Shown in pieces: positions 11,450-21,576 of a DNA stretch of 64,000 bases; the stretch's first letter is position 1, and each line of letters begins with the position of its first letter. Both the position numbers and the translations under genes were made by a program. Where the stretch lies: positions 268,434 to 332,433 of the forward strand of contig NZ_JACOAF010000044.1 of NCBI RefSeq assembly GCF_014269285.1. The letters are read 5' to 3'. The notes under the pieces are model-generated. The model made no database searches and was not told the origin of the DNA. It was given only the letters and a program-made list of their open reading frames with translations. The stretch comes from Rufibacter sediminis. GTDB taxonomy: Bacteria > Bacteroidota > Bacteroidia > Cytophagales > Hymenobacteraceae.

Positions 11450-11917
11450 ATGAGAAAAGCGAAACCAAAGAAGAGAATTCTTCTTCCTGATCCAAAATAC
11501 AAAGAAACTCTGGTTACCCGTTTTGTGAACTACCTGATGGTAGACGGTAAGAAGAGTGTGGCATACAAGATTTTTTACGATGCTTGCGATTTAGTTGAGA
11601 AAAGAACTAAAGAGAGCGGGTTAGATACCTGGAAAAAAGCATTGAACAACATCATGCCAGGTGTAGAGGTAAAATCCCGCCGTGTAGGTGGTGCTACTTT
11701 CCAGGTGCCAACTGAGGTACGTCCGGACAGAAAGATTTCTCTTGGTATCAAATGGATGATCTCCTACGCTCGCAAGAGAGGTGAGAAGACCATGATGGAT
11801 AAATTAGCTGGTGAGATCATCGCCGCTGCCAAAGGAGAAGGTGCTGCTGTGAAGAAAAAAGATGATACGCACAGAATGGCGGAAGCTAACAAAGCATTCT
11901 CGCATTTCAGATTCTAA
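11450..11917 (+). CDS. rpsG: 30S ribosomal protein S7
   Basis: S7 initiates assembly of the 30S head and contacts the E-site tRNA. The product is 155 residues, as expected, beginning [17 protein letters not shown]. It contains the family motif [20 protein letters not shown] at about residues 70-89 and ends [13 protein letters not shown]. It starts 13 nt after rpsL and is separated from fusA by two bases, in the standard str-operon order. Confidence 0.98.
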   Translation: MRKAKPKKRILLPDPKYKETLVTRFVNYLMVDGKKSVAYKIFYDACDLVEKRTKESGLDTWKKALNNIMPGVEVKSRRVGGATFQVPTEVRPDRKISLGIKWMISYARKRGEKTMMDKLAGEIIAAAKGEGAAVKKKDDTHRMAEANKAFSHFRF

Positions 11918-11919
11918 GA

Positions 11920-14019
11920 ATGGCTAGAGACTTAAAATTCACAAGAAACATAGGGATTGCCGCGCACATTGATGCCGGTAAGACCACAACTACAGAGCGT
12001 ATCCTGTACTATGCTGGTGTGAGCCACAAAATAGGAGAGGTGCACGATGGAGCTGCCACCATGGACTGGATGGAGCAGGAGCAGGAAAGAGGTATCACCA
12101 TTACTTCTGCCGCTACTACTGTAAACTGGGACTACAGAGGTGACAAATACCACATCAACATCATTGATACTCCAGGTCACGTTGACTTTACCGTAGAGGT
12201 AAACCGTTCCCTGCGTGTATTGGATGGTCTGGTGTTCCTGTTCAGCGCAGTGGATGGTGTTGAGCCACAATCTGAGACGAACTGGAGACTTGCTGACAAC
12301 TACAAAGTAGCCCGTATCGGTTTCGTTAACAAAATGGACCGTTCCGGTGCTGACTTCCTTGCTGTTTGTAAGCAAGTGAAAGAAATGCTGGGCAGCAACG
12401 CCGTAGCGCTTCAGTTGCCAATTGGTGCTGAAGATGACTTCAAAGGCGTGGTTGACTTAGTAAACTTCAGAGGTATTGAGTGGAATGAGCACGACAAAGG
12501 GATGACCTTTAGAGAAGTTCCAATTCCAGACGATATGCTGGAGGAAGCCACTGAATACCGTGAGAAGTTACTGGAAGCAGTAGCGGATTACGATGAGTCT
12601 CTGATGGAGAAATACTTCGAAGATCCAGAGACTATCACCGAAGAAGAAATCATGAATGCCCTTCGGAAAGCTACCATTGACATGGCCATCGTGCCAATGC
12701 TTTGTGGTTCTTCCTTCAAAAACAAAGGTGTTCAGACAATGTTGGACTACGTGATGGCTTTGATCCCGTCTCCTCTGGACAAAGACAACATTGTAGGTAC
12801 TAACCCAGATACAGGCGAAGAAGTAGTGCGTAAGCCAAGCGAGAGCGATCCTTTTGCTGGTCTAGCCTTCAAAATCGCTACTGACCCTTACGTAGGTCGC
12901 CTTTGCTTTGTGCGTGCCTATTCAGGTGTATTAGAGTCTGGTTCTTACGTGTACAATACCCGCTCAAACAACAAAGAGCGTATTTCACGTATCTTCCAGA
13001 TGCACGCCAACAAACAAAACCAGATCGAGCGGTTAAGCGCTGGAGATATTGGAGCGGTAGTTGGTTTCAAAGACATCAAAACAGGTGATACCCTTTGTGA
13101 CCAAAGCGCGAAGATCGTTCTGGAATCAATGGACTTCCCTGAGCCGGTAATTGGATACGCCATTGAGCCTAAAACTCAGGCTGACTCTGACAAAATGGGT
13201 ATGGCTATCGCCAAACTTATTGAAGAGGATCCAACCCTGCAGGTGAACACTGACGAGGAAACTGGTCAGACCATCTTGAGAGGTATGGGTGAGCTTCACC
13301 TGGAGATCATCATTGACCGGATGAAGCGTGAGTTCAAGGTAGAATTGAACCAAGGTGCGCCTCAGGTAGCTTACAAAGAAACCATCACCAAGTCTATTGA
13401 GCACCGTGAGGTTTACAAGAAGCAATCTGGTGGACGTGGTAAATTCGCGGATATCGTGTTTACCATGGGACCACGTGAAGACGGCAAAACAGGTCTTGAG
13501 TTTGAGAACGCCATTGTTGGTGGTGTAATCCCAAGAGAATTCATCCCACCTGTGCAGAAAGGCTTTGAAGAAGCGATGAAGAATGGTATCCTTGCTGGTT
13601 TCCCGGTAGACTCCATGAAAGTTCGCTTGTTCCACGGTTCTTTCCACGACGTTGACTCTGATGCCTTGTCCTTTGAATTAGCTGCCCGTGCAGGTTTCAA
13701 AGAAGCTGGTAAGCAGTGTGCCCCTAAACTTCTTGAGCCAATCATGGCCGTTGACGTAGTAACTCCAGATGAGTACACTGGTCCGGTTACAGGTGACTTG
13801 AACAGAAGAAGAGGTATCATGAAAGGGATGGATACCAAAGGTACTTCTACCGTAGTGAAAGCCGATGTTCCTTTATCTGAACTGTTCGGTTACGTAACTG
13901 ACTTACGTACCATCACCTCTGGTAGAGCAACTGCTTCGCTTACTTTCTCACACTATGAGCAAGTACCGCAGAACCTGGCAGATGGGATCATCGCAAAAAT
14001 TAAAGGGACTTCGAAATAG
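11920..14019 (+). CDS. fusA: Elongation factor G
   Basis: EF-G is the GTPase that drives translocation and, with RRF, ribosome recycling. The 699-residue product shows G1 AHIDAGKT (residues 15-22), the switch region [11 protein letters not shown]3 DTPGH (83-87) and G4 NKMD (137-140). It has a normal five-domain length and retains [14 protein letters not shown] in domain IV. Unlike many str operons, no tuf gene follows: rpsJ starts 10 nt after the stop. Confidence 0.98.
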   Translation: MARDLKFTRNIGIAAHIDAGKTTTTERILYYAGVSHKIGEVHDGAATMDWMEQEQERGITITSAATTVNWDYRGDKYHINIIDTPGHVDFTVEVNRSLRVLDGLVFLFSAVDGVEPQSETNWRLADNYKVARIGFVNKMDRSGADFLAVCKQVKEMLGSNAVALQLPIGAEDDFKGVVDLVNFRGIEWNEHDKGMTFREVPIPDDMLEEATEYREKLLEAVADYDESLMEKYFEDPETITEEEIMNALRKATIDMAIVPMLCGSSFKNKGVQTMLDYVMALIPSPLDKDNIVGTNPDTGEEVVRKPSESDPFAGLAFKIATDPYVGRLCFVRAYSGVLESGSYVYNTRSNNKERISRIFQMHANKQNQIERLSAGDIGAVVGFKDIKTGDTLCDQSAKIVLESMDFPEPVIGYAIEPKTQADSDKMGMAIAKLIEEDPTLQVNTDEETGQTILRGMGELHLEIIIDRMKREFKVELNQGAPQVAYKETITKSIEHREVYKKQSGGRGKFADIVFTMGPREDGKTGLEFENAIVGGVIPREFIPPVQKGFEEAMKNGILAGFPVDSMKVRLFHGSFHDVDSDALSFELAARAGFKEAGKQCAPKLLEPIMAVDVVTPDEYTGPVTGDLNRRRGIMKGMDTKGTSTVVKADVPLSELFGYVTDLRTITSGRATASLTFSHYEQVPQNLADGIIAKIKGTSK

Positions 14020-14029
14020 TTGAAATAGA

Positions 14030-14335
14030 ATGAATCAAAAGATCAGAATCAAACTGAAATCTTACGATCACAATCTGGTTGATAAATCATCAGAGAAAAT
14101 CGTGAAAGCGGTAAAAGCAACTGGTGCGATCGTGAGTGGTCCTATTCCTTTGCCTACCGAAAAAGATATCTTCACTGTTCTTCGTTCACCACACGTGAAC
14201 AAGAAAGCAAGAGAGCAATTCCAACTTTGCACCTATAAAAGATTAGTAGATATCTATTCTACTTCTTCTAAAACGGTAGATGCCTTGATGAAGCTTGAAT
14301 TACCAAGCGGCGTTGATGTTGAAATCAAAGTTTGA
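14030..14335 (+). CDS. rpsJ: 30S ribosomal protein S10
   Basis: S10 is a 30S head protein and, in other bacteria, the NusE partner of NusB/NusG in antitermination. The 101-residue product has the family core [20 protein letters not shown] and GPIPLPTEK and ends [11 protein letters not shown]. It sits at the end of the str group rather than directly ahead of rplC: a terminator and 430 nt of noncoding sequence separate it from the rest of the S10 cluster. Confidence 0.97.
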   Translation: MNQKIRIKLKSYDHNLVDKSSEKIVKAVKATGAIVSGPIPLPTEKDIFTVLRSPHVNKKAREQFQLCTYKRLVDIYSTSSKTVDALMKLELPSGVDVEIKV

Positions 14336-14353
14336 TAAGACAAGCTGAATAGT

Positions 14354-14384
14354 AAAAGGGAGAGGGCAACCTCTCCCTTTTTTT
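14354..14384 (+). terminator. rpsJ intrinsic terminator
   Basis: AAAAGGGAGAGG, a GCAA loop and CCTCTCCC followed by a run of eight T form a textbook Rho-independent terminator 19 nt after the rpsJ stop. It ends the rpsL-rpsG-fusA-rpsJ transcript and splits the S10 cluster. Confidence 0.92.
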
Positions 14385-14402
14385 GTGCCAAAGAAGCTCA
14401 TT

Positions 14403-14444
14403 CTGTTTTAAGGCCGTTTTCCGGAAAACATCTCTAAAACACAG
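14403..14444. repeat. family P palindromic repeat
   Basis: CTGTTTTAAGGCCGTTTTCC is followed by GGAAAACATCTCTAAAACACAG. The centre TTTTCC/GGAAAA is perfect, and the arms share the GTTTTA...TAAAAC ends of the family. It lies just downstream of the rpsJ terminator. Confidence 0.85.
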
Positions 14445-14479
14445 GCGCTATATTTTTTAACAGGTGCTATATTCTTTAA
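14442..14479 (+). repeat. 19-nt tandem direct repeat
   Basis: CAGGCGCTATATTTTTTAA (14442-14460) is followed immediately by CAGGTGCTATATTCTTTAA (14461-14479), 17 of 19 bases identical. It abuts the family P copy at 14403-14444. The rest of the rpsJ-rplC gap (to 14768) holds a second, decayed family P copy and a promoter-like box. Confidence 0.8.
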
Positions 14480-14516
14480 TAGAAGACCAGATAAATAGAG
14501 CAGGAGGGTGGCAGAT

Positions 14517-14546
14517 CTGTTTTAAGGCTGTTTTCCAGAAATAAAG
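14517..14546. repeat. family P repeat, half copy
   Basis: CTGTTTTAAGGCTGTTTTCC and AGAAA are present, but the right arm (expected CAGGCCTTAAAAC) is replaced by unrelated sequence. This looks like a truncated family member 70 nt from a fuller copy. Confidence 0.65.
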
Positions 14547-14693
14547 CAGTAAACAACCGGCGGAACGGAATCATTTTCAACGCCGGAAAGTTAACTGCCT
14601 ACTTCTATGGGAGCTTGCAGAAAGAACTTAGTTGAAAATACATTACTATCTGAAAACAAATAATTTAGGATAGCTTGTAAAATAAAAATTAAA

Positions 14694-14702
14694 TATAGAA
14701 CT
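14694..14702 (+). promoter_or_regulatory. Possible -7 box before rplC
   Basis: Around 14694-14708 the sequence AGAACTTTGCACTC resembles the TAnnTTTGC box with one mismatch in the TA. It follows a very A/T-rich stretch about 65 nt before the rplC ATG. A promoter is expected here because the rpsJ terminator cuts off upstream transcription. Confidence 0.45.
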
Positions 14703-14768
14703 TTGCACTCCCGAAAATAGACCCTATTACGGGATTGTTAATTTTAATTGTTTAAATAAAAAAGTAGA

Positions 14769-15389
14769 ATGCCTGGAATTATCGGTAAGAAAATCGGAAT
14801 GACAAGCCTCTTCACTCCTGAAGGGAAGAGCGTGGCCTGTACTTTGATTCAAGCAGGACCATGCGTAGTAACTCAGGTTAAAACGCAAGAAACAGACGGT
14901 TACACCGCTGTGCAGCTTGGGTACGGAGAGAAGAAGGTAAAAAGAGTAAGCAAGGCGCTTGCCGGACACTTCGCGAAAGCTAACACCACTGCTAAGAAAA
15001 AATTAGTAGAGTTTAGACTTGACGACGTAGCTTCTTTCTCCCTGGGAGATACAGTAGATGTTAACCTTTTCGAAGAAAACGAATTTGTTGACGTAGTAGG
15101 CACATCAAAAGGTAAAGGGTTCCAAGGGGTTGTGAAACGTTACAACTTTAGTGGTGTTGGAGGCCAGACCCACGGTCAGCACAACAGAGCCCGTCACCCC
15201 GGTTCAATTGGAGCCTGCTCATGGCCATCCCGCGTATTCAAAGGAATGCGCATGGCTGGTAGAATGGGTGGTGACCGTGTGAAGGTGCAAAACCTGCGCG
15301 TGTTACGCATCTTGCCAGAGCAAAATTTACTTGTAGTTAGCGGTTCTATCCCGGGCGCTAAAAATTCATTTATTGTAGTTGAGAAATAA
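14769..15389 (+). CDS. rplC: 50S ribosomal protein L3
   Basis: L3 is an early 50S assembly protein whose loop reaches the peptidyl-transferase centre. The 206-residue product begins [15 protein letters not shown] and contains the diagnostic [20 protein letters not shown], including the glutamine that is methylated in E. coli. It is the first gene of the S10/spc/alpha run in this window. The rplD ATG follows one base after its stop. Confidence 0.98.
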   Translation: MPGIIGKKIGMTSLFTPEGKSVACTLIQAGPCVVTQVKTQETDGYTAVQLGYGEKKVKRVSKALAGHFAKANTTAKKKLVEFRLDDVASFSLGDTVDVNLFEENEFVDVVGTSKGKGFQGVVKRYNFSGVGGQTHGQHNRARHPGSIGACSWPSRVFKGMRMAGRMGGDRVKVQNLRVLRILPEQNLLVVSGSIPGAKNSFIVVEK

Positions 15390-15390
15390 G

Positions 15391-16023
15391 ATGGAGCTAT
15401 CAGTTTTCAATAGTAAAGGCGAAGATACCGGAAGGAAAGTAACCCTTCCTGAGTCTGTGTTTGGGGTTGAGCCCAACGAACACGCGATGTATCTGGATGT
15501 AAAGCAATACCTGGCTAACCAACGTCAAGGTACCCACAAATCAAAAGAGCGTGCCGAAGTTGCTGGTTCAACCAAAAAGATCAAACGTCAAAAGGGTACT
15601 GGTGGAGCTAGAGCTGGCTCTATGAAATCACCAGTTTTCGTAGGCGGTGGTCGTGTATTCGGACCGAAACCAAGAAACTATAGCTTCAAATTGAACAAGA
15701 AGCTGAAGTCTTTAGCTAGACTTTCTGCCCTTTCTCAATTAGCAAAAGATGAGCGTCTGGTGTTGGTGGATAACATCACCATTGATACTCCAAAAACAAA
15801 GACGTTTGCAGCTATCCTGCAAGGTCTGAAAGTAGGAGAAAGAAAAACGTTGATCGTTACCAAAGAAGCTGATACCAATGTGGTTCTGTCAAGCAGAAAC
15901 CTGTCAAAGGTAAAAGTAGCTACTCCTGGTGCTTTGACAACTTATGACTTGTTGAACGCAGACAAAGTAGTTTGTTTAGAGGAATCTCTTTCTGTTTTTG
16001 AAGAAATTTACACATCGAAATAA
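15391..16023 (+). CDS. rplD: 50S ribosomal protein L4
   Basis: L4 lines the exit tunnel and in some bacteria regulates the S10 operon. I place the start at ATG 15391 ([14 protein letters not shown]); the frame opens 12 nt earlier but that would overlap rplC and add only RNK. The 210-residue product has the long internal loop with [19 protein letters not shown] and [11 protein letters not shown] at about residues 65-95. Its stop overlaps the rplW start by one base (TAATG). Confidence 0.97.
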   Translation: MELSVFNSKGEDTGRKVTLPESVFGVEPNEHAMYLDVKQYLANQRQGTHKSKERAEVAGSTKKIKRQKGTGGARAGSMKSPVFVGGGRVFGPKPRNYSFKLNKKLKSLARLSALSQLAKDERLVLVDNITIDTPKTKTFAAILQGLKVGERKTLIVTKEADTNVVLSSRNLSKVKVATPGALTTYDLLNADKVVCLEESLSVFEEIYTSK

Positions 16024-16310
16024 TGAGTATCCTAAAAAGACCATTATTGACTGAGAAGCTTACTGCTTTGAATGAAGTAGGTAAATATGCCTTCGAGGTT
16101 GATAGAAAAGCCAATAAGATTGAGATCAAGAAAGCGATCCAATCACGTTACGGTGTTACGGTAGAGAAAATCTCTACCATGAGAACCCAAGGAAAATTGA
16201 AGTCTCGCAACACCAAGTCTGGTGTTGTAACCGGACGTACAGTATCCTCTAAGAAGGCGATTGTTACTTTGAAAGCAGGGGAAGTAATCGATTTCTATAG
16301 CGGTATATAA
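16023..16310 (+). CDS. rplW: 50S ribosomal protein L23
   Basis: L23 sits at the tunnel exit and docks trigger factor and SRP. The 95-residue product begins [20 protein letters not shown]. The family signature KANKIEIKKAIQSRYGV lies at about residues 36-52. It overlaps rplD by one base, so translation is probably coupled, and it precedes rplB by 12 nt. Confidence 0.97.
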   Translation: MSILKRPLLTEKLTALNEVGKYAFEVDRKANKIEIKKAIQSRYGVTVEKISTMRTQGKLKSRNTKSGVVTGRTVSSKKAIVTLKAGEVIDFYSGI

Positions 16311-16322
16311 GCAAATAATAGA

Positions 16323-17147
16323 ATGGCATTAAGAAAACTAAGACCGACAACACCAGGTCAAAGATTTAGAGTAGCGCCTGCCTTCACTGAGATCACGAAG
16401 AGCGAGCCGGAGAAATCTTTGTTGGCATCCAAGAAAAAATCTGGTGGACGCAACGATTCAGGTAAAATGACCATGCGCTATACTGGCGGTGGTCACAAAC
16501 AAAAATTCCGTATCATCGACTTCAAAAGACAGAAGTACGGAGTTCCTGCAACGGTAAAAGCGATTGAGTACGATCCAAACAGAACAGCGCGCATTGCCTT
16601 GTTGTTCTACGCAGATGGTGAGAAAGCTTACATCATTGCTCCATCAGGCTTGGCGGTGGATTCTACGGTAGTATCAGGACCTGGTGTTGCACCAGAAGTA
16701 GGTAACGCGTTGCCGTTATCTGATATTCCTCTGGGTACAATCGTACACAACATTGAATTGCATCCTGGTCAAGGCGCGGTACTGGCAAGAAGTGCAGGTT
16801 CTTATGCACAGCTGGTTGCCCGCGAAGGCCGTTACGCTACTTTGAAGTTGCCTTCCGGCGAAATGAGAATGGTACTGGTAAACTGTATGGCTACCGTAGG
16901 TACTGTTTCTAACGCTGACCACATGAACGTGAAGCTTGGAAAAGCAGGACGTAGCAGATGGATGGGTATCAGACCAAGAGTAAGAGGTGTTGCCATGAAC
17001 CCTGTAGATCACCCAATGGGCGGTGGTGAAGGTAAGTCTTCCGGCGGTCACCCAAGATCACGTAAAGGTCTGTACGCGAAAGGTAAGAAGACCAGAAACA
17101 AAAATAAATTCTCTGAGAACCTGATTGTTAATAGAAGGAAGAAATAA
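16323..17147 (+). CDS. rplB: 50S ribosomal protein L2
   Basis: L2 is needed for subunit association and peptidyl-transferase activity. The 274-residue product has the expected length. It contains [20 protein letters not shown], and the conserved C-terminal [20 protein letters not shown] with the catalytically important histidine region near residue 230. rpsS starts three bases after its stop. Confidence 0.98.
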   Translation: MALRKLRPTTPGQRFRVAPAFTEITKSEPEKSLLASKKKSGGRNDSGKMTMRYTGGGHKQKFRIIDFKRQKYGVPATVKAIEYDPNRTARIALLFYADGEKAYIIAPSGLAVDSTVVSGPGVAPEVGNALPLSDIPLGTIVHNIELHPGQGAVLARSAGSYAQLVAREGRYATLKLPSGEMRMVLVNCMATVGTVSNADHMNVKLGKAGRSRWMGIRPRVRGVAMNPVDHPMGGGEGKSSGGHPRSRKGLYAKGKKTRNKNKFSENLIVNRRKK

Positions 17148-17150
17148 GTA

Positions 17151-17429
17151 ATGGCAAGATCATTAAAAAAAGGGCCTTATATTGACTACAGGCTCGATAG
17201 AAAAGTGCAGACAATGGATGAGGCTGGAAAGAAAGCGGTGATCAAGACTTGGTCACGTCGTTCCATGATCTCCCCAGATTTCGTTGGTCATACGTTTGCA
17301 GTACACAACGGGAATAAATTCATTCCGGTGTATGTAACAGAGAACATGGTAGGTCACAAACTAGGCGAATTCGCTCCTACCAGAAACTTCAGAGGCCATA
17401 TTGCTAAGAAAGATAAAGGTAAAAGATAA
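17151..17429 (+). CDS. rpsS: 30S ribosomal protein S19
   Basis: S19 is a 30S head protein contacting S13 and the A-site finger. The 92-residue product begins [20 protein letters not shown] and carries the family motif [20 protein letters not shown], then [14 protein letters not shown]. Its TAA overlaps the rplV ATG by one base. Confidence 0.98.
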   Translation: MARSLKKGPYIDYRLDRKVQTMDEAGKKAVIKTWSRRSMISPDFVGHTFAVHNGNKFIPVYVTENMVGHKLGEFAPTRNFRGHIAKKDKGKR

Positions 17430-17815
17430 TGGAAGCGGTAGCTAAATTAAATAATGTACCAAGCTCACCGCGTAAGATGAGATTGGTTGCGAACTTAATC
17501 CGTGGTAAAAGAGTTACCCAAGCATTAGGTTTACTTAAATTCACTGCTAATTCCGGCGCTCCTAAATTGGAGAAACTTCTTTTGTCTGCCTTATCTAACT
17601 GGCAAGCAGCTAACGAAGATGCCCGCATTGAAGATGCTAATCTATATATCAAGGAGATTAGAGTAGATGAAGGAAAGATGCTGAAGCGTTTGCGTCCTGC
17701 TCCGCAGGGACGTGGCCACAGAATCAGAAAAAGATCAAACCACGTAACACTTGTGATTGATTCTAAAGTGGAAGTGGAGACAGTTGAAACATCTACCTCT
17801 AACGAAGCCAAATAG
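17429..17815 (+). CDS. rplV: 50S ribosomal protein L22
   Basis: L22 lines the peptide exit tunnel and its beta-hairpin affects macrolide binding. The 128-residue product has [18 protein letters not shown] near the N-terminus and the tunnel-hairpin motif [20 protein letters not shown] at about residues 90-109. A short acidic tail ([13 protein letters not shown]) extends past the usual end. rpsC follows after 5 nt. Confidence 0.97.
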   Translation: MEAVAKLNNVPSSPRKMRLVANLIRGKRVTQALGLLKFTANSGAPKLEKLLLSALSNWQAANEDARIEDANLYIKEIRVDEGKMLKRLRPAPQGRGHRIRKRSNHVTLVIDSKVEVETVETSTSNEAK

Positions 17816-17820
17816 TTAAA

Positions 17821-18624
17821 ATGGGACAAAAAGTTAATCCAGTAGGCCTGAGACTAGGTATTGTTAAAGGCTGGGACTCTAATTGGTTCGGAGGAAAGGA
17901 TTTCGCTGATAAACTGATCGAAGACGAGAAGATCCGTAAATACATCCTTGCCCGTATTCCAAAAGGAGGTATTTCCAAAATCATCATCGAAAGAACTCTT
18001 AAGAGAATCACCATCACCATTAACACTGCCCGTCCGGGTGTGGTAATCGGGAAAGGTGGCCAAGAGGTTGATAAAATCAAAGAAGAGCTTAAGAAAATTA
18101 CCAGCAAAGATGTTCAAATCAACATCTTTGAGATCAAACGTCCAGAACTGGATGCCAAATTGGTAGGTGAATCAGTAGCTCAACAATTGCAAGCTCGTAT
18201 CTCTTTCAGAAGAGCCATGAAACAAGCAATTGCCTCTGCCATCAGAGTAGGTGCTGAAGGTATCAAAATCCAGGTATCAGGTCGTTTAGGCGGTGCTGAA
18301 ATGGCCCGTACTGAGCACTACAAAGAAGGACGTACTCCTTTGCATACCTTGAGAGCTGATATTGACTATGCCTTGTCAGAAGCTCAGACAGTTTACGGTA
18401 AACTGGGTATCAAAGTGTGGATCTTCAAAGGAGAAGTGTTCGGTAAGCGTGACTTATCTCCTAACGCTGGTCAACAAAGTGGTGGTGGTCAATCTGCCGG
18501 TCCTCGCAACGAAAGAAGCGAGAGAGGTGGAAATGATCGTGGCGACCGCAGGGACAACAACCGCAACAAGCGTCCCGGTGATGCCAACCAAAAGCGCGGG
18601 GGTGGACCCAACAAGCGCAAGTAG
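17821..18624 (+). CDS. rpsC: 30S ribosomal protein S3 with RG-rich tail
   Basis: S3 forms part of the mRNA entry helicase. The N-terminal half has [20 protein letters not shown] and the KH-domain motif [20 protein letters not shown]. The C-terminal domain includes [16 protein letters not shown] [20 protein letters not shown]. The protein is 267 residues, about 35 longer than E. coli S3, because of a disordered Gly/Arg/Asn-rich tail from about residue 218 (for example [20 protein letters not shown]). Such tails occur in S3 of related bacteria and may add RNA affinity. Confidence 0.97.
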   Translation: MGQKVNPVGLRLGIVKGWDSNWFGGKDFADKLIEDEKIRKYILARIPKGGISKIIIERTLKRITITINTARPGVVIGKGGQEVDKIKEELKKITSKDVQINIFEIKRPELDAKLVGESVAQQLQARISFRRAMKQAIASAIRVGAEGIKIQVSGRLGGAEMARTEHYKEGRTPLHTLRADIDYALSEAQTVYGKLGIKVWIFKGEVFGKRDLSPNAGQQSGGGQSAGPRNERSERGGNDRGDRRDNNRNKRPGDANQKRGGGPNKRK

Positions 18625-18651
18625 TTGTTCAATCTTTAGGTAATTTAAGAA

Positions 18652-19074
18652 ATGTTACAGCCAAAACGGACTAAATATAGAAAGATGCAAAAGGGCCGGG
18701 TAACCGGTCTGGCGCACAGAGGAAGCACTATCTCCTTTGGTTCTTTCGCCATCAAATCATTAGAAGCCTCTTGGATCACTGCCCGTCAAATTGAAGCTGC
18801 GCGTATCGCTATGACACGTGCCATGAAACGGGAAGGCCAAGTATGGATTCGTATTTTCCCTGACAAGCCTATCACTAAAAAGCCTGCAGAGGTTCGGATG
18901 GGTAAGGGTAAAGGATCTCCGGAATACTGGGTAGCCGTGGTTAAACCAGGTACCATCATGTTTGAATCTGATGGAGTGTCGCTAGAAGTAGCTCAAGAGT
19001 CTTTACGACTGGCTGCTCAAAAGCTACCAGTGAGAACTAAATTTGTAGTACGTAGAGATTACGTTGAGAAATAG
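18652..19074 (+). CDS. rplP: 50S ribosomal protein L16
   Basis: L16 organises the A-site region of the 50S subunit. The 140-residue product begins [20 protein letters not shown] and contains [20 protein letters not shown] and the [20 protein letters not shown] loop, which carries the arginine hydroxylated in E. coli. It lies between rpsC and rpmC in the usual order; rpmC begins two bases after its stop. Confidence 0.98.
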   Translation: MLQPKRTKYRKMQKGRVTGLAHRGSTISFGSFAIKSLEASWITARQIEAARIAMTRAMKREGQVWIRIFPDKPITKKPAEVRMGKGKGSPEYWVAVVKPGTIMFESDGVSLEVAQESLRLAAQKLPVRTKFVVRRDYVEK

Positions 19075-19076
19075 TC

Positions 19077-19271
19077 ATGAAGCAATCTGAAATCAACGCT
19101 CTTTCACTCAATGAAGTGAAAGAGCAACTTACAACAGAGAGAAACAACTTAGTAAACTTGAAGTTTGCTCATGCTATCTCTCCGCTTGAGAATCCATCCA
19201 GAATTAAGCATACAAGAAAAACCATCGCCAGACTAGAGACGCAACTACGTTCTCTAGAGCTCAATGGCTAA
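19077..19271 (+). CDS. rpmC: 50S ribosomal protein L29
   Basis: L29 sits beside L23 at the tunnel exit. The 64-residue protein is a two-helix hairpin with the family motif LKFAHAISPLENPSRIKHTR at about residues 28-47, ending RSLELNG. It is 11 nt ahead of rpsQ. Confidence 0.95.
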   Translation: MKQSEINALSLNEVKEQLTTERNNLVNLKFAHAISPLENPSRIKHTRKTIARLETQLRSLELNG

Positions 19272-19282
19272 ACTAGAAAACC

Positions 19283-19540
19283 ATGGAGACGAGAAATCTA
19301 AGAAAAGAAAAAACTGGACGCGTGGTAAGTAACAAGATGGATAAATCCATCACTGTTATTGTTGAAAGCAAAGTGAAACACCCTATTTACGGGAAATTTG
19401 TTTCCAAGTCCAAGAAGTTCATGGCCCATGATGAGAACAACGAGTGCGGTATCGGTGATACAGTACGCATCATGGAAACCAGACCATTGAGCAAGAATAA
19501 ATGCTGGCGCTTAATTGAAATCGTAGAAAGAGCTAAATAA
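19283..19540 (+). CDS. rpsQ: 30S ribosomal protein S17
   Basis: S17 is a primary 16S rRNA binder with an OB fold. The 85-residue product begins [20 protein letters not shown] and contains [20 protein letters not shown] and [20 protein letters not shown], the family signature. rplN starts one base after its stop. Confidence 0.97.
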   Translation: METRNLRKEKTGRVVSNKMDKSITVIVESKVKHPIYGKFVSKSKKFMAHDENNECGIGDTVRIMETRPLSKNKCWRLIEIVERAK

Positions 19541-19541
19541 G

Positions 19542-19910
19542 ATGATACAACAAGAATCAAGACTTACTGTTGCTGATAACAGCGGAGCAAAAGAGGTTCT
19601 GTGCATCCGGGTACTGGGTGGAACAGGAAAAAAATACGCCTCTGTTGGTGATAAAATTGTTGTTACCGTAAAATCTGCTCTTTCCTCAGGAAACGTAAAA
19701 AAGGGAACTGTTCACAAAGCTGTGATTGTTCGCACCAAAAAAGAGGTTCGTCGTAAGGATGGATCTTACATTCGTTTTGATGATAACGCAGCAGTGTTAT
19801 TGAACAACAACGATGAGCCACGTGGTACACGTATCTTTGGGCCTGTTGCCCGTGAGTTACGCGAAAGACAGTTTATGAAAATTGTTTCTTTGGCTCCTGA
19901 AGTAATTTAA
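19542..19910 (+). CDS. rplN: 50S ribosomal protein L14
   Basis: L14 bridges to the 30S subunit and is the binding site of RsfS. The 122-residue product begins [20 protein letters not shown] and has the family motif [20 protein letters not shown] followed by [15 protein letters not shown]. It leads the spc-type group rplN-rplX-rplE. Confidence 0.98.
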   Translation: MIQQESRLTVADNSGAKEVLCIRVLGGTGKKYASVGDKIVVTVKSALSSGNVKKGTVHKAVIVRTKKEVRRKDGSYIRFDDNAAVLLNNNDEPRGTRIFGPVARELRERQFMKIVSLAPEVI

Positions 19911-19930
19911 ACACGAGAAGAGAAAACAAG

Positions 19931-20254
19931 ATGTCAAAGCATAAACTTCATGTGAAGAAAGGCGACACGGTTAAAGTGATCGCTGGTGATGATAAAGGCA
20001 AAACTGGAACTGTTACATCTGTGCTTACTGATAAGCAGAAGATTGTGGTAGAAGGTTTAAACCTGGTATCTAAGCACCAAAAGCCAAGTGCTAAAAACCC
20101 GAACGGTGGTATTGTGAAAGTTGAAGCTCCTATCCATGCCAGCAATGTCATGGTGGTTGAGCCTGCTACAAATGTTGCCACTAGAACTGGTAAGAAGCTG
20201 AACAATGATGGTAAGCTTCAACGTTATTCCAAAAAAACTGGAAACTTAATCTAA
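19931..20254 (+). CDS. rplX: 50S ribosomal protein L24
   Basis: L24 starts 50S assembly at the 5' end of 23S rRNA. The 107-residue product carries a KOW motif, [20 protein letters not shown], at about residues 8-27, and [20 protein letters not shown]. rplE begins one base after the stop. Confidence 0.97.
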   Translation: MSKHKLHVKKGDTVKVIAGDDKGKTGTVTSVLTDKQKIVVEGLNLVSKHQKPSAKNPNGGIVKVEAPIHASNVMVVEPATNVATRTGKKLNNDGKLQRYSKKTGNLI

Positions 20255-20255
20255 C

Positions 20256-20807
20256 ATGGCAGCTAGACTAAAAGATAAATACTCAAAAGAGATTGTGCCT
20301 GCATTGAAAGAGAAATTTCAATACAAGAGCATAATGCAAGTGCCTAAAATTACCAAGATCAGCATCAACAGAGGTATTGGTAACGCCGTTGCAGATAAGA
20401 AACTGGTTGACATTGGAGTTGATGAATTAACCATCATCGCTGGTCAGAAAGCGGTTCAAACCAAAGCTAAAAACTCTATCTCTAACTTTAAGTTGAGAGA
20501 AGGTATGCCAATTGGTGCACGTGTTACTTTGCGTGGCGAGAAAATGTATGAGTTTCTTGACCGTTTGGTAACAATTGCCCTTCCACGTGTACGTGACTTC
20601 AAAGGAATTAGTGACAAAGGTTTTGACGGACGTGGTAACTATACCTTAGGGGTTAAAGAGCAGATCATTTTCCCTGAGATCAGCATTGACAAGATCAAGT
20701 CTATCGCTGGTATGGACATCACTTTCGTAACCACAGCTTCTACTGATGAAGAAAGCCTGGAGTTATTGAAGGGCTTTGGTTTACCTTTCGCAAATTTAAA
20801 GAAATAA
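20256..20807 (+). CDS. rplE: 50S ribosomal protein L5
   Basis: L5 binds 5S rRNA and contacts the P-site tRNA. The 183-residue product has the family motif [20 protein letters not shown] near residue 28, [20 protein letters not shown], and [20 protein letters not shown] near the C-terminus. rpsN follows after 4 nt. Confidence 0.98.
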   Translation: MAARLKDKYSKEIVPALKEKFQYKSIMQVPKITKISINRGIGNAVADKKLVDIGVDELTIIAGQKAVQTKAKNSISNFKLREGMPIGARVTLRGEKMYEFLDRLVTIALPRVRDFKGISDKGFDGRGNYTLGVKEQIIFPEISIDKIKSIAGMDITFVTTASTDEESLELLKGFGLPFANLKK

Positions 20808-20811
20808 GAAA

Positions 20812-21081
20812 ATGGCTAAAGAATCAGCAAAAGCAAGAGAGCTCAAGAGACAAAAGTTAGTTGCGAAATATGCAGCTAAAAGAGCTCAGTTAAAAGCTGC
20901 TGGCGATTATGAAGCTCTAGATAAGTTGCCTAAAAACGCTTCTCCTGTTCGGTTACACAACAGATGTAAATTAACCGGCAGACCAAGAGGTTACATGAGG
21001 AAGTTTGGCATCTCTCGCGTTACGTTCAGAGAGATGGCTTCAGCCGGCAAGATTCCTGGAGTAACGAAGGCTAGTTGGTAA
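20812..21081 (+). CDS. rpsN: 30S ribosomal protein S14 (zinc-independent form)
   Basis: S14 belongs to the 30S head. At 89 residues it is the long form, with the conserved [20 protein letters not shown] and the C-terminal [11 protein letters not shown]. It has a single cysteine and lacks the CxxC pairs of the zinc-binding form, so it should not bind zinc. An 86-nt gap with a promoter-like box separates it from rpsH. Confidence 0.96.
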   Translation: MAKESAKARELKRQKLVAKYAAKRAQLKAAGDYEALDKLPKNASPVRLHNRCKLTGRPRGYMRKFGISRVTFREMASAGKIPGVTKASW

Positions 21082-21120
21082 TTATTACTCCTATCATTAT
21101 TATAGTTAGGAAAACATTAG

Positions 21121-21129
21121 TATCTTTGC
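21121..21129 (+). promoter_or_regulatory. -7 box before rpsH
   Basis: TATCTTTGC at 21121-21129 matches the Bacteroidota -7 consensus TAnnTTTG exactly. It sits in an A/T-rich 86-nt gap, 39 nt before the rpsH ATG. No clear TTTG is visible at -33. It may be an internal promoter of the spc cluster. Confidence 0.6.
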
Positions 21130-21167
21130 GGCTCCTTAAAAAGAGCGGAATCTAAAATTATAGTCTA

Positions 21168-21566
21168 ATGCATTCAGATCCGATAGCAGATTATTTAACT
21201 AGACTACGGAATGCCATCAAGGCAAATCACCGGGTAGTTGAAATTCCGGCTAGCAAAATAAAAAAGGAATTAACCAAGGTTCTTTACGAAAAAGGTTATA
21301 TTCAGAGTTACAAGTTCGATGATAGTTCAGTTCAGGGCAGCATCAAGATTGCCTTGAAGTATGATCCAGCTACCAAGCAGTCTGCTATCGTGAAACTTGA
21401 GAGAGTCAGTAAGCCGGGACTCCGTAAGTATGTGCATCTAGATGAGATGCCACGTGTGTTGAACGGGTATGGCGTAGCCATCCTGTCAACCTCAAAAGGT
21501 GTTATCACTGACAAAGAGGCCAAAGGCCTTAATGTAGGTGGTGAAGTATTATGTTACGTGTATTAA
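21168..21566 (+). CDS. rpsH: 30S ribosomal protein S8
   Basis: S8 organises the central domain of 16S rRNA and represses the spc operon in E. coli. The 132-residue product begins MHSDPIADYLTRLRNAIKAN. It has the family motif RPGLRKYV-like SKPGLRKYVHLDEMPRVLNG and the C-terminal LSTSKGVITDKEA. It follows the internal promoter-like box at 21121. Confidence 0.97.
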   Translation: MHSDPIADYLTRLRNAIKANHRVVEIPASKIKKELTKVLYEKGYIQSYKFDDSSVQGSIKIALKYDPATKQSAIVKLERVSKPGLRKYVHLDEMPRVLNGYGVAILSTSKGVITDKEAKGLNVGGEVLCYVY

Positions 21567-21576
21567 TCAGGAAGAA

